Source: JAENVT01 sp963720775
Lineage (GTDB): Bacteria > Actinomycetota > Acidimicrobiia > Acidimicrobiales > Ilumatobacteraceae
DNA length: 64,000 nt
Assembly (NCBI GenBank): GCA_963720775.1
Contig: CAVRGR010000002.1
Coordinates: forward strand, 434,001-498,000
Direction of reading: 5' to 3'
The notes beneath the pieces were generated by a model. The model had not been told where the DNA came from and searched no databases. It saw only the letters and a program-made list of their open reading frames with translations. The translations under genes and the position numbers were made by a program. This document shows, piece by piece, positions 25,065-34,155 of the stretch (positions within the stretch are counted from its first letter, which is position 1; the number at the start of each line of letters is the position of its first letter).

Positions 25065-27344
25065 TCACGGGAGGCAGATGTCGGAGGGGCGGACGGGCAC
25101 GCGAGTGAGATCACGGCCGATCGCGTCGCGAATTGCGGCGACGATGGCCGGCGTCGAGGAGATGCACGGTGGCTCGCCCACACCCTTGGCGCCCAAGGGA
25201 GCCATCGGATCGGGTTGCTCGATCATCGAGACCAGCACCGGGGGCATGTCGAGCATCGTCGGCAACAGGTAGTCGGTGAAGCTGGCGTTGCGCACCCGAC
25301 CGTCGGTGAAGATGATCTCCTCCATCACGGCCAGCCCCAGGCCCTGGGCGATGCCGCCTTCGATCTGGCCGAGAACGCTCAAGGGGTTGAGGGCGACCCC
25401 GACGTCCTGGGCGGTCGCGATCTGCACCACCTTCACGAGGCCGAGCTCCGGGTCGACGTCGACGACCGCGCGGTGGGCCACGAACGCGAACGCCGTGTGG
25501 CAGCTGCCCTGCCCGTTCTCGTCGAGCTCCCCGGTCGGTCGGTGGTGATGCTCGAACGTCTCGGTCAGCTCGAGGCCGGCTGAGGCGGCGGAGACCGACA
25601 GCCGAAGAGTGCCCAACGTGTCGATCACGTCGCGGCCTTCGATGGCCAGCTGCACCGGGTCGATGTCGTGCTGCGCGCCGACGTGTTCGAACAACCGCTC
25701 GCGCACCAGCCGACACGCGCCGTCGACGGCACCGCCGCTCATCCACGTCTGGCGTGAAGCCGACGTGGATCCAGCGGATCCGATGCTGGTGTCGATGGGT
25801 TCCAACACGACGTTGTCGACACCGAGCACGCTACGGGCGATCTGCTGGGCCAGCACGACGAAACCCTGCCCGACCTCGGCGGTGGCGAACTTCAGCGAGA
25901 CCACGCCATCGGCGAGCCGACAACGCGCCGTCGAGTAGTCGTCGAAGGCCTCTGAGTACATCAGGTTCTTGATGGCCACCCCCCACCCGATCCCGCGAAC
26001 GATGTGCGACGCATCGGCGGTGAGACCCGCGCCGCCGGGGAGGTCCATCGGGTCGCCTCCGCGCCCACCCACTGGCACATCGGGCAGCGCCAACGCGGCT
26101 GTTCGGCGAATGCACTCGGCAACCGGGGCGACGTTCTCGATCACCTGCCCGGTGATCAGGGTGTCACCGGTCTCCATGGCGTTGAGCAGGCGGATCTCCA
26201 CCGGATCCAGCCCGCATGCCACCGCCAACTTGTCCATCTGCCCCTCATGTGCGAAGCAGGCCTGCACGACGCCGAAGCCGCGCATGGCACCGCAGGGGAG
26301 GTTGTTGGTGCGCACCGCGTAGCCGTCGACCGTTGCGTTGAGGCACTTGTACGGGCCCTGCACGTGAGTGACCGCGTTGATCAACACGGCTGACGATGTC
26401 GATGCGTACGCACCGCCATCGAGCACGAGACGAGCCTCGATTCGTTGGATCCGACCCTCGGTGGTGGCGTGATGACGCATCCAGATCTTGGCCGGATGGC
26501 GGTGCACATGACCGAGGAAGCTCTCCTCGCGGCTGTAGGCGACACGCACCGGTCGTCCGGTGCGCAGCGCGAGAAGGCAGGTGTGGACCTGCAAGCTGAT
26601 GTCCTCGCGGGCGCCGAAGGCGCCACCCACCCCGCCGAGCGTCAACCGCACCTTCTCCGGTGCCAGATCGAGACACGCGGCGATCTGACCGCGGTCTTCG
26701 TGCAGCCATTGAGTCGCTACGAACAGCTCGACGCCGGCGCCGCCAGGGTCGGGCAGAGCCAGCGCCGCCTCCAGGCCGAGGAACGCCTGGTCCTGCATGC
26801 CCAATTCGTACGTTCCCTCGACGACGACGTCGCCGATCAGCGACTGGTCGCCGCTGACGATCCGCTGGTGACGGATCACGTTGCCCGACGGATGGATCGG
26901 GGGGTGGCTGCCGTCGATTGCTCGTTCGGGATCGAACAAGGGAGGCAGCATCTCGTAGTCGACCACGATTGCAGCGAGCGCTCGGCGGCAGGTCTCGGGA
27001 TGGTCGGCCGCGACTGCTGCCACGGGCTCGCCGACGTAGCGAACCACATCCGCGGCAAACACCGGCTGATCCTTGCTGATCAATCCGTAGGTCGGTTTGC
27101 CGGGAACATCATCGGCGGTGACGATCGCGGCAACCCCATCGATCTTCCACGCCGCCGACAGGTCGATCCGGCGAATTCGGGCATGCGGATGCGGCGAGCG
27201 CAGTGTGGCGCCCCACAGAAATCCGTCGGCAGAAAGATCCCCTGCGAAGGCGAACGAACCCTGCGTCTTCGGGATGCCGTCGGGTCGCGCCGGGCTGTCG
27301 CCGAGCCGACCCTTGATCACGCCTTCGCGAATTGCGGTGCTCAT
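25065..27344 (-). CDS. Xanthine dehydrogenase family molybdopterin-binding subunit
   Basis: This 759-residue large subunit carries the molybdenum cofactor and the active site. Segments include KTQGSFAFAGDLSADGFLWG, GGVGGAFGAREDISLQVHTC (Moco contact), MRGFGVVQACFAHEGQMD and the C-terminal LGAKGVGEPPCISSTPAI with the catalytic Glu724. The family hydroxylates purines, aldehydes, nicotinate and other N-heterocycles; specificity cannot be read safely. The ATG overlaps the stop of the 2Fe-2S subunit gene as ATGA. Confidence 0.93.
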   Translation of the reverse strand: MSTAIREGVIKGRLGDSPARPDGIPKTQGSFAFAGDLSADGFLWGATLRSPHPHARIRRIDLSAAWKIDGVAAIVTADDVPGKPTYGLISKDQPVFAADVVRYVGEPVAAVAADHPETCRRALAAIVVDYEMLPPLFDPERAIDGSHPPIHPSGNVIRHQRIVSGDQSLIGDVVVEGTYELGMQDQAFLGLEAALALPDPGGAGVELFVATQWLHEDRGQIAACLDLAPEKVRLTLGGVGGAFGAREDISLQVHTCLLALRTGRPVRVAYSREESFLGHVHRHPAKIWMRHHATTEGRIQRIEARLVLDGGAYASTSSAVLINAVTHVQGPYKCLNATVDGYAVRTNNLPCGAMRGFGVVQACFAHEGQMDKLAVACGLDPVEIRLLNAMETGDTLITGQVIENVAPVAECIRRTAALALPDVPVGGRGGDPMDLPGGAGLTADASHIVRGIGWGVAIKNLMYSEAFDDYSTARCRLADGVVSLKFATAEVGQGFVVLAQQIARSVLGVDNVVLEPIDTSIGSAGSTSASRQTWMSGGAVDGACRLVRERLFEHVGAQHDIDPVQLAIEGRDVIDTLGTLRLSVSAASAGLELTETFEHHHRPTGELDENGQGSCHTAFAFVAHRAVVDVDPELGLVKVVQIATAQDVGVALNPLSVLGQIEGGIAQGLGLAVMEEIIFTDGRVRNASFTDYLLPTMLDMPPVLVSMIEQPDPMAPLGAKGVGEPPCISSTPAIVAAIRDAIGRDLTRVPVRPSDICLP

Positions 27345-27826
27345 GGACCGATCGCCCGCCATACGGCGACTCGTTGCACGGCCTCCACGATGCGTCCATA
27401 TCCGGTGCACCGGCAGATGTTTCCGGACAGCTCCTCGCGTATCTCGCTGCCGGTTGGCTGCGGCGTGCGCTCCAACAGCGAATGCGCCGCCATGATCAGA
27501 CCCGGCGTGCAGAAACCGCATTGCACGGCCCCGCACTCGACGAAGGCGCGCTGTACGTCGCTCGGTGCGCCATGTGGTGCGATTCCCTCGATGGTGACCA
27601 CCTCTTGGCCGACTGCCGAGGCGGCGAGCACCAGACAGCTGCACACCAACTCGTCGTCGATGAGAACACTGCACGAACCACACTCACCTTGTTCGCACGC
27701 CCCTTTGCTGCCGAGCAGACCGAGTCGTTCGCGCAGTACGTAGAGCAGACTTTCACCGAGCCAGGCGTCGGCGACTTCCCGACGCGATCCGTTGACGTGC
27801 AGGACGTACGCCTCGTTGTCAGCCAT
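27341..27826 (-). CDS. 2Fe-2S subunit of xanthine dehydrogenase-type enzyme
   Basis: This 161-residue subunit has two 2Fe-2S clusters. The plant-ferredoxin-type cluster is CEQGECGSCSVLIDD plus a later CSC; the second is CGFCTPG plus ICRCTGYG. It passes electrons from the Mo site to FAD. The ATG at 27826 (MADNEAYVLHVNG) is the right length for the family and overlaps the FAD-subunit gene by 8 bases; the longer frame upstream is shadow. Confidence 0.94.
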   Translation of the reverse strand: MADNEAYVLHVNGSRREVADAWLGESLLYVLRERLGLLGSKGACEQGECGSCSVLIDDELVCSCLVLAASAVGQEVVTIEGIAPHGAPSDVQRAFVECGAVQCGFCTPGLIMAAHSLLERTPQPTGSEIREELSGNICRCTGYGRIVEAVQRVAVWRAIGP

Positions 27827-28667
27827 TGGGGAAGGCCCTTCGCAGGAGTCTGCGCGAGAGCACCTCGATGGCATGGCGGCGATATGCGGCGGTGGAGCGG
27901 TGGTCGTCGATCGGTCGGGCAGCGGCTGCCGCCAGTCGGCCGAACTCTGCCGCATCGGCGTCGGTCACCGAGCGATTGTCGTGATCCACGACCGATGCGG
28001 CGAACGACTCGGCGTCGCTGCACCGGATGATGGTCGGCCCGACCGAGCCAAGGGCGAGCCGCACGCCACCGCCGTCGTCGATGGCGAGGCACGCCCCGGC
28101 GTTGGAGATGACCATCGCGTTGCGCACGCCGACCTTGGCATAGCCCTGCCAGCCGGACAGAACGGGAACGGTGATCGCCTCGATCAACTCTCCCGGTTGC
28201 AGGGTTGTGCGCTTGGGGCCGAGCATGAAGTCGGCGAACGCCAGGTCGCGCACTCCACTGCTGGAGACGAGGTGGACCACCGCATCGAACGCGGCGAGGA
28301 CGGGTAGCCCGTCGCCGGCCGGCGAACAGGTCGCCACGTTGCCGCCGAGTGTCGCCGCGTGGCGGATCTGCGGCGATCCGACGGTGCGTGCCGCTTGGCT
28401 GAGCGCGGGAACCCATCGCTGGAAGTGGCGGCCCTCCAGCTCGCCGTACGTCACAGCCGCGCCGATCCGTAGGGTTGACGACGTGACGTCGTGCGTCCAG
28501 GTACGCAGTTCGGCGACGCGACCGATGGCGATCACTGCCTGAGGGTGCCGATGCCCTCCGTTGATCTCGACCATGGCATCGGTTCCTCCGGCGAGGACCA
28601 TCGACGACGGCGAGTCGGCGAGGGCCTCGACAGCCTCGGCCAAAGTGGTGGGGATCAGCACGCTCAT
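27819..28667 (-). CDS. FAD-binding subunit of xanthine dehydrogenase-type enzyme
   Basis: This 282-residue subunit is the first gene of the three-gene operon. FAD motifs are MVLAGGTDAMVEINGG and HAATLGGNVATCSPAGDGLP, which is the usual TIGGNIA(N)xxPxxD-like segment, followed by the CO-dehydrogenase-flavoprotein C-terminal domain (RRHAIEVLSRRLLRRAF). With the two downstream subunits it forms a complete heterotrimeric enzyme. No Moco-insertion chaperone (XdhC) is visible next to it. Confidence 0.93.
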   Translation of the reverse strand: MSVLIPTTLAEAVEALADSPSSMVLAGGTDAMVEINGGHRHPQAVIAIGRVAELRTWTHDVTSSTLRIGAAVTYGELEGRHFQRWVPALSQAARTVGSPQIRHAATLGGNVATCSPAGDGLPVLAAFDAVVHLVSSSGVRDLAFADFMLGPKRTTLQPGELIEAITVPVLSGWQGYAKVGVRNAMVISNAGACLAIDDGGGVRLALGSVGPTIIRCSDAESFAASVVDHDNRSVTDADAAEFGRLAAAAARPIDDHRSTAAYRRHAIEVLSRRLLRRAFPNG

Positions 28668-28719
28668 CTGCTCATCGACCTTACATTTCGCCAGGGATCA
28701 CTCGCTGGTACCGGCGACT

Positions 28720-28736
28720 GGCTCAGGAGCTGAGCC
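28720..28736 (-). terminator. Possible hairpin terminator
   Basis: GGCTCA at 28720-28725 and TGAGCC at 28731-28736 form a short stem with a 5-base loop, extendable by two weaker pairs. It follows the stop of the leftward acyltransferase gene at 28743 and precedes the xanthine-dehydrogenase-type operon. No clear T-run is seen. Confidence 0.4.
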
Positions 28737-28742
28737 GGCCCA

Positions 28743-30986
28743 TCAGCTCGTGTCGCCGAGCAACGGTGTCAGCGTTGCGTCGAGGTATGGAGCGAGCAGC
28801 AATGAAGCTGTCGTCGTCAGGTGGCTGTTGTCTCGGTAGAGCAAGACATCGCCGAAGATCACTGGGCACGTTGTCTGCGTGCACAGCCAGTCGCTCGTCG
28901 CAGCAAACGCTGCGTCGTGAATACGCGCCTCGTCCTGCTCGACAGCGAGTCGAAGCGGCTTGACGGCTCGGGCGCGAGTGGCCACGCACCGATCGACCGC
29001 GCCCAGATGCGCTGCGATGCAGGCGGGTGCGTTGGAAGCCGGTGTCGGGGTGTCGCCGAGGATCAACAGTTGCCGTGTGCTCGGCCGCAACGCCTGCAGC
29101 GTCGCATCGAGCCCAGCCCGCCACGCGACATCAGGATCGAGGTTGCGCTCCGATCCTGCCAAGTCGTATCGGTACGCGGACATCACGATCAGGGCCGGAT
29201 GCTCGACCGACAGACGCTGGGCCACCGTTGCCCGCCATCGAATGCATTCCCCATCGAGTTGCCGTTTCACGATGCGGATGTCTGCCGTGGGGCACCCCTT
29301 CTTCGTGAGCACCTCCAATCGCCAGTGGCGGGCCTCGGCGATCTGTTGCAGCGCTGGGAACCATTGCGCCGCGTGGGAATCGCCGAACAGCACAACATCG
29401 GTTGCCGACGCCGGATCGCCATACACGCAGGGCCCAGGCGTGCTCTGTCCATCGGACAGCATGCACCCGTCGTGATAGATGGAGGGCTTGTCGGCGGCGG
29501 CCGCCGAGAGGGTCGGACGCAAGTTGGCCGGGACGTCGTGGATGAGGACCGACCTGGTCAGCGCGACGTCATTGGCGGCAACGATGTCCGCCACGGTCGC
29601 GATGGCGGCTGGAAGGGCGGTGGATGCAGTGACAGTGGGTGACGTCGACGAGTCGGGTGCGAACCCCGGCGCCGTGCTGGATGGCACGAGAGCGCTCGCG
29701 GTGACCGGCGATGTGGTCTGAGACACCGTCGTCACCGGCGTCGCGGCAGTGTTCGTTCGGGTCTTCGGCACCACGATGGCGGCTGGAGCTGCGATCCTGC
29801 CCGAGTCGAGGCGCTGCGGGATGCCGATCGACACAGCTGCTGTCGCCAATGCGAACGCGATGAGACCTGCCCCTAGCATCAGGCCGCGTCTCGGCCGCAA
29901 CGCCAGCCAGGGCGAGTGACGGACAGGGTTCTCCAGCGCTTGGTAGGTGAGCGCAGCGATCACGACCGAACCGCACAGCACCGTGCCTCGCTGCCAGGCA
30001 ACCAGCGGGCCTGCTGCGGCGGTAACCAGGACCAGCGCCGGCCAGTGCCACAGGTAGATTCCGTACGAGCGGCGGCCGATCCAAACGAGCGGCGGGCTCG
30101 ACAACAACCGCTGAGGACCGTGGCTGCTGACGCCCATGCCTCCCAGCACCATTGCAACCGTTCCCCCCACGGGCCACAGCGCGATCCAGCCCGGAAAGTC
30201 CGGCCGTTCTCCGAGTAGCACTGCGGCGGAACAGACCCCTCCCACTCCAACCCAGCCGAGCGCGCCCCGCCAGGCGCTCGGGATGAAGGTGGCGAAACGA
30301 TGACCCACGATCGCAACCGCCGCGCCGCTGAGCAATTCCCAGGCACGAGTCGGCAGGAGGTAGAACGCCCACGGTCCATCATGTTTGGTGACGACGATCG
30401 ACGCGACGAAGGACGCCACCCACAGGGCGCCGATCGCGGTCAGAAGCACGGCTGTTCGTCGCCGGCGCAGACGTCTGAAGGCGAGCAGCAGCAGCGGCCA
30501 GGCGAGATAGAACTGCTCCTCGACAGCGAGCGACCAGAAGTGGAGCAGCGGAGACGGAGCCAGCTGCGAGGCGAAGTAGTCGCTCGCCCGACGGGCGAAC
30601 ACGATGTTGACGATGAACACTCCGGCGGCGACGGCGTCACGTGCCAGTGAACGCTGGGCGAGCGGGTCGAGAACGAACCGTCCGGCGACGATCGTTGCCA
30701 CGATCACCAGGGCCGACGCAGGGAGAAGCCGCCGCGCCCGCCGTGCCCAGAATCCCGGCAGCGAACGCACCCCGTCGCCGAAGTCGCGTAGCAGCACGCC
30801 CGTGATCAAGAAGCCGGACACGACGAAGAACACGTCGACGCCGACGTAGCCTCCGCCGAACGGCCCGAGCGCGGCGTGGTAGAGCAACACGAGCAGCACG
30901 GCGATCGCCCGCATGCCTTCGATGTCGGCGCGGAACCTGGTCGAGTGCGCCGCCGCGTCGCGAACACGAGGTGTCACCCGCCGCAC
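28743..30986 (-). CDS. Acyltransferase 3 family O-acyltransferase with C-terminal SGNH domain
   Basis: This 747-residue OafA-like protein probably transfers an acyl group to a cell-surface glycan. The first ~380 residues hold about ten membrane helices with RADIEGMRAIAVLLVLLYH, VDVFFVVSGFLI, FWSLAVEEQFYLAWP and SYGIYLWHWP. A Thr/Ser/Pro-rich linker follows. The C-terminal SGNH-like domain has VVLFGDSHAAQW (Ser537) and a late YRDNSHLTTT, giving the Ser-Asp-His set. It is the same architecture as the gene at 58608. Confidence 0.93.
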   Translation of the reverse strand: MRRVTPRVRDAAAHSTRFRADIEGMRAIAVLLVLLYHAALGPFGGGYVGVDVFFVVSGFLITGVLLRDFGDGVRSLPGFWARRARRLLPASALVIVATIVAGRFVLDPLAQRSLARDAVAAGVFIVNIVFARRASDYFASQLAPSPLLHFWSLAVEEQFYLAWPLLLLAFRRLRRRRTAVLLTAIGALWVASFVASIVVTKHDGPWAFYLLPTRAWELLSGAAVAIVGHRFATFIPSAWRGALGWVGVGGVCSAAVLLGERPDFPGWIALWPVGGTVAMVLGGMGVSSHGPQRLLSSPPLVWIGRRSYGIYLWHWPALVLVTAAAGPLVAWQRGTVLCGSVVIAALTYQALENPVRHSPWLALRPRRGLMLGAGLIAFALATAAVSIGIPQRLDSGRIAAPAAIVVPKTRTNTAATPVTTVSQTTSPVTASALVPSSTAPGFAPDSSTSPTVTASTALPAAIATVADIVAANDVALTRSVLIHDVPANLRPTLSAAAADKPSIYHDGCMLSDGQSTPGPCVYGDPASATDVVLFGDSHAAQWFPALQQIAEARHWRLEVLTKKGCPTADIRIVKRQLDGECIRWRATVAQRLSVEHPALIVMSAYRYDLAGSERNLDPDVAWRAGLDATLQALRPSTRQLLILGDTPTPASNAPACIAAHLGAVDRCVATRARAVKPLRLAVEQDEARIHDAAFAATSDWLCTQTTCPVIFGDVLLYRDNSHLTTTASLLLAPYLDATLTPLLGDTS

Positions 30987-31028
30987 CCTATTCCCCAGCT
31001 GCGCCGAACTGCTGTGGCACCAACGAAC

Positions 31029-31841
31029 TCAGATGATCTTCGTACGGGTGACCTGGGGGTCGAGCGGCGGGAAATGCGGATTGATGTCTCGCAAGGTGGC
31101 GAGGAGGATCTTCGCCACAGCGAGATTGCGAACCCAGTTGTGATCGGCCGGTACCACGTACCAGGGGGCGCGATCGGTGGAGGTCTTGGCGATCGCGTCC
31201 TCGTATGCCTTGTGGAACTTCGGCCACAGCTTGCGATCGTCGAGGTCGCCCTCGCGAAACTTCCAGCCCTTGGTCGGATCGTCGAGCCGGTCCTGGAGGC
31301 GACGTGCTTGTTCGGCTTTCGACACGTTGAGGAAGCACTTGATGATGTGGGTGCCCTCGTCGTGCAACATGCGCTCGAACTCGCAGATGTGCCTGAAGCG
31401 TTTGCTCCACACCGACCGCGGCACCAGACCCTTCACCCGCACTATGAGCACGTCTTCGTAGTGACTGCGGTTGAACACGCCGATGTCGCCGGCGGCCGGA
31501 CACCGATCGTGCACGCGCCAGAGGTAGTCGTGCCGAGTTTCGTAACCGACCGGAACCTTGAAGCTCGTCACCTGCACGCCCGCGGGATTGAGCCCCGACA
31601 GGATCGAACGGATCGTGCCGTCCTTTCCGGCCGCATCCATCGCCTGCAACACCAGAAGCACGCTGCAACTGCTCTCCGCGGCGAACCGTTGTTGCATCTG
31701 GTCGAGCTCGAGCTTGTCGTGCTCCAACTCGGCGACCGCACCGTCTTTGTGCCAACCGAGGGTGTCACCCGGATCGAAATCGTTCAGTCGAAACGACTTC
31801 GGACGTGTCACGCGCAGTGCATCGATTCGATTGCCGGCCAT
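31029..31841 (-). CDS. ppk2: Polyphosphate kinase 2 family protein
   Basis: PPK2 enzymes move phosphate between polyphosphate and nucleotides. The 270-residue protein has the Walker-A-like VLQAMDAAGKDGTIRSILSG, NPAGVQVTSFKVP, the lid and catalytic segment VFNRSHYEDVLIVRV, and the C-terminal WYVVPADHNWVRNLAVA. I prefer the ATG at 31841 (MAGNRIDALRV), since the 31910 start would overlap the upstream DUF5522 gene by 53 bases. One-domain size fits class I or III. Nucleotide preference is not evident. Confidence 0.92.
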   Translation of the reverse strand: MAGNRIDALRVTRPKSFRLNDFDPGDTLGWHKDGAVAELEHDKLELDQMQQRFAAESSCSVLLVLQAMDAAGKDGTIRSILSGLNPAGVQVTSFKVPVGYETRHDYLWRVHDRCPAAGDIGVFNRSHYEDVLIVRVKGLVPRSVWSKRFRHICEFERMLHDEGTHIIKCFLNVSKAEQARRLQDRLDDPTKGWKFREGDLDDRKLWPKFHKAYEDAIAKTSTDRAPWYVVPADHNWVRNLAVAKILLATLRDINPHFPPLDPQVTRTKII

Positions 31842-31857
31842 GAGGTGCGACGGTAGT

Positions 31858-32088
31858 TCAGCCGATGAGGAACGGACAGTGCCTGCAACCACTCTCGCAG
31901 CAGTAGCCACGCTCGGCGAGAAAGGCGGCCGTGAACACGGTGAGGTCCGAATCCGGATCGACGTAACACGGAACGTTCACCGCGACCGCCGCCGCGTGAC
32001 GTGCCGTGATCTCGGCAAAGCTGGGATGTTGCGACGTCAGCCGTAACGGATGTGCGGTCGCCAAGTACTGGTCGCGGAGCGGCGGCAC
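31858..32088 (-). CDS. DUF5522 family small cysteine-rich protein
   Basis: This is a 76-residue protein with the diagnostic C-terminal CCESGCRHCPFL motif, whose four cysteines look able to bind a metal or Fe-S cluster. The earlier part is YVDPDSDLTVFTAAFLAERG. The function is unknown. It ends 16 bases before the preferred PPK2 start on the same strand, so the two are probably one transcript. Confidence 0.8.
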   Translation of the reverse strand: MPPLRDQYLATAHPLRLTSQHPSFAEITARHAAAVAVNVPCYVDPDSDLTVFTAAFLAERGYCCESGCRHCPFLIG

Positions 32089-32115
32089 GGCTCCGAACGG
32101 TATCTGCTTGGGTCG

Positions 32116-32143
32116 TTGACAACCGGCCTTGCGTGACTAAGGT
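32116..32143 (+). promoter_or_regulatory. Sigma-A-type promoter of the oligopeptide importer operon
   Basis: A consensus -35 box TTGACA at 32116-32121 is followed by a 16-base spacer and a -10-like TAAGGT at 32138-32143. The binding-protein gene starts at 32224 with an AGAGGGGG ribosome site just before it. Nothing else in this 135-base gap competes with it. Confidence 0.6.
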
Positions 32144-32223
32144 GCCGAGAGTCGACGTGTGATGGGCGTCACATTGCGCAAGAATCTCGCGCCGACAGGG
32201 ATACGACCGAACCAGAGGGGGAA

Positions 32224-34080
32224 ATGGTGCGAAGCAGGCAACGATCGAGAAACCGGATCATCGTGGGGGCAGTGCTCAGTCTCGGCCTGATCGCCGCGTC
32301 TTGCGGCAAGAAGGACGACAATGGCACCGTTGCGACGAATGCGACCGTTGCCGAGACCGCCACCTCGGCCGCAACTACCGACACCCAGGGAACCGTCGCC
32401 GAGGCGCCCGCCACCACAGCGGCCGACACCACTCCAGCGACGACACCCGCGGCGAAGCCGGTTCCCGGTGGCGAGATCACCATGAGCGGTGAGGCCGAGG
32501 TCGCCAATCCGTGGACGCCGGCGGCGATGCAATGCGACTCGTACTGCCAAGAACGCGCCCGCTCGTTCTTCGACCCCATCGCCGCGATCGGCGCAGACGT
32601 TCTGGTGCATCCGTATCTCGCCGAGTCGATCACCCCGAATTCTGATGCGACGCAGTGGACGATCAAGGTGCGCAGTGGCATCTCCTTCACCGACGGTACC
32701 CCGGTCAACGCCGACGCCGTCATCGACAACATCCAGCGCTCCGGACTCGGTCTGCTGCTCTCGGCACAGCTGGTCGATCTGGCCAAGGTCGACGATCCCT
32801 CCGGTGCGAAGAACGACGACGGCACCCCGAAGAAGGTCCTCAAGATCGACAAGGTCGACGACATGACCCTGAAGCTCTACACCGGCAAGGACGGCGATCC
32901 GAACACGCCATTGCCCTGGCCGGGCTTCGACTACTACCTCACCGGTCAGCTCGGTCTCATCGCCTCGCCGACGTGGCTGAAGGCCGTCGACGCCGACCCC
33001 ACGAAGGCGGCGCAGCCGATCGGATCCGGACCCTTCATCGTCCAGAGCTATGCGCCGAACGACTCGCTCGTCGTCACCAAGAACCCGAACTACTGGCAGA
33101 AGGACGCCGACGGCGTGCAGTTGCCGTACCTCGACAAGATCACCTTCAAGGTGATCCAGGACTCCACGACGGCCGAGGGCGCGCTGCGCGACGGGAACAT
33201 CGACGTGTTCGCAGATTCGAATGCTGCAGTGATCGCCGACTTCGTCGACGACACCGACTTCGCGATGGCCAAGCAGACACAGTTCGGCGAGACCAACTAC
33301 CTGCTGGTCGACACGGCCAAGCCCGGCCCGTACGGTGACGCCCGAGTTCGCTGCGCACTGTCGATGGCCATCGACCGCGACGAGCTCAACAACCTGACGG
33401 CAGGAGGACTCCTCCAGACCGCGAACAGCGTGTTCTCGCCGGGGCAAGAGGGCTATCTCGCGGACAACGGCTTCAACACCGCTCAAGACATCGACGGTGC
33501 CAAGGCCCTGATCGCCGACTACCAGAAAGACCACCCGGGCACCGTGCAGATCACGTACGGCCACACCGCTGACCGTACGGGCGACCAAGTGGCCGATCTC
33601 TTGAAGGGCTACTGGTCGCAAATCGGTGTCGACACCACCGTCGAGACCATCCCGCAAGATCAGTTCATCACCAACGCATTGTTCGGCGCACCGAACTTCT
33701 TCATCTACGGCTGGCGCCAGCACGCCGGCATCAAGGTCGACGAACAGAACTTCTGGTGGAACTCGAAGTCGTATGCGCCCGACGGCGCGCTGTCGCTGAA
33801 CTTCGACCGCATCCAGGACCCGATCGTCGACCAGAACTTGGCCATTGCTCGGTCCGACCCGGATCCCGCCAACCGCAAGGCAGCTGCCGAAGCCATCAAC
33901 CGAGAGATGGCCAAGCAGTGCTACCAGATCCCGACGAACTGGACCCTGTGGGCAGTCATGTCGACCCCGAAGCTCAAAGGCATCGGCGACACGACGATGC
34001 CAGATGGCACCAAGGCTCGTGACGGAGCCGGCTTCGGCGGACAGTTCTGGGTCAACGCGCTCTGGCTCGACCAGGGCTGA
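32224..34080 (+). CDS. ABC importer substrate-binding lipoprotein, SBP_bac_5 (Opp/Dpp) family
   Basis: This 618-residue lipoprotein has a basic N-terminus and a lipobox ending at Cys27 (LIAASCGKK). A Thr/Ala-rich linker precedes the mature domain. The family pattern appears in WTIKVRSGISFTDGTPVNAD, GSGPFIVQSYAPNDSLVVTKNPNYW and RCALSMAIDRDELNNL. It binds peptides or similar solutes for the four downstream genes. It ends before a strong hairpin, which would raise its level relative to the permeases. Confidence 0.94.
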   Translation: MVRSRQRSRNRIIVGAVLSLGLIAASCGKKDDNGTVATNATVAETATSAATTDTQGTVAEAPATTAADTTPATTPAAKPVPGGEITMSGEAEVANPWTPAAMQCDSYCQERARSFFDPIAAIGADVLVHPYLAESITPNSDATQWTIKVRSGISFTDGTPVNADAVIDNIQRSGLGLLLSAQLVDLAKVDDPSGAKNDDGTPKKVLKIDKVDDMTLKLYTGKDGDPNTPLPWPGFDYYLTGQLGLIASPTWLKAVDADPTKAAQPIGSGPFIVQSYAPNDSLVVTKNPNYWQKDADGVQLPYLDKITFKVIQDSTTAEGALRDGNIDVFADSNAAVIADFVDDTDFAMAKQTQFGETNYLLVDTAKPGPYGDARVRCALSMAIDRDELNNLTAGGLLQTANSVFSPGQEGYLADNGFNTAQDIDGAKALIADYQKDHPGTVQITYGHTADRTGDQVADLLKGYWSQIGVDTTVETIPQDQFITNALFGAPNFFIYGWRQHAGIKVDEQNFWWNSKSYAPDGALSLNFDRIQDPIVDQNLAIARSDPDPANRKAAAEAINREMAKQCYQIPTNWTLWAVMSTPKLKGIGDTTMPDGTKARDGAGFGGQFWVNALWLDQG

Positions 34081-34087
34081 GCACGAC

Positions 34088-34127
34088 TGGTCGAGCCGGG
34101 TCGGCACACGCTGACCCGGCTCGACCA
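34088..34127 (+). terminator. Strong intra-operon hairpin (partial terminator or mRNA stabiliser)
   Basis: TGGTCGAGCCGGGTC at 34088-34102 pairs perfectly with GACCCGGCTCGACCA at 34113-34127, a 15-bp stem with a 10-base loop. It lies 8 bases after the binding-protein stop and before the permease genes. Such hairpins commonly protect or partly terminate transcripts so that binding protein exceeds the membrane subunits. Confidence 0.75.
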
Positions 34128-34155
34128 TCTTCCAGTTCCATCACACGAGGTCTGC

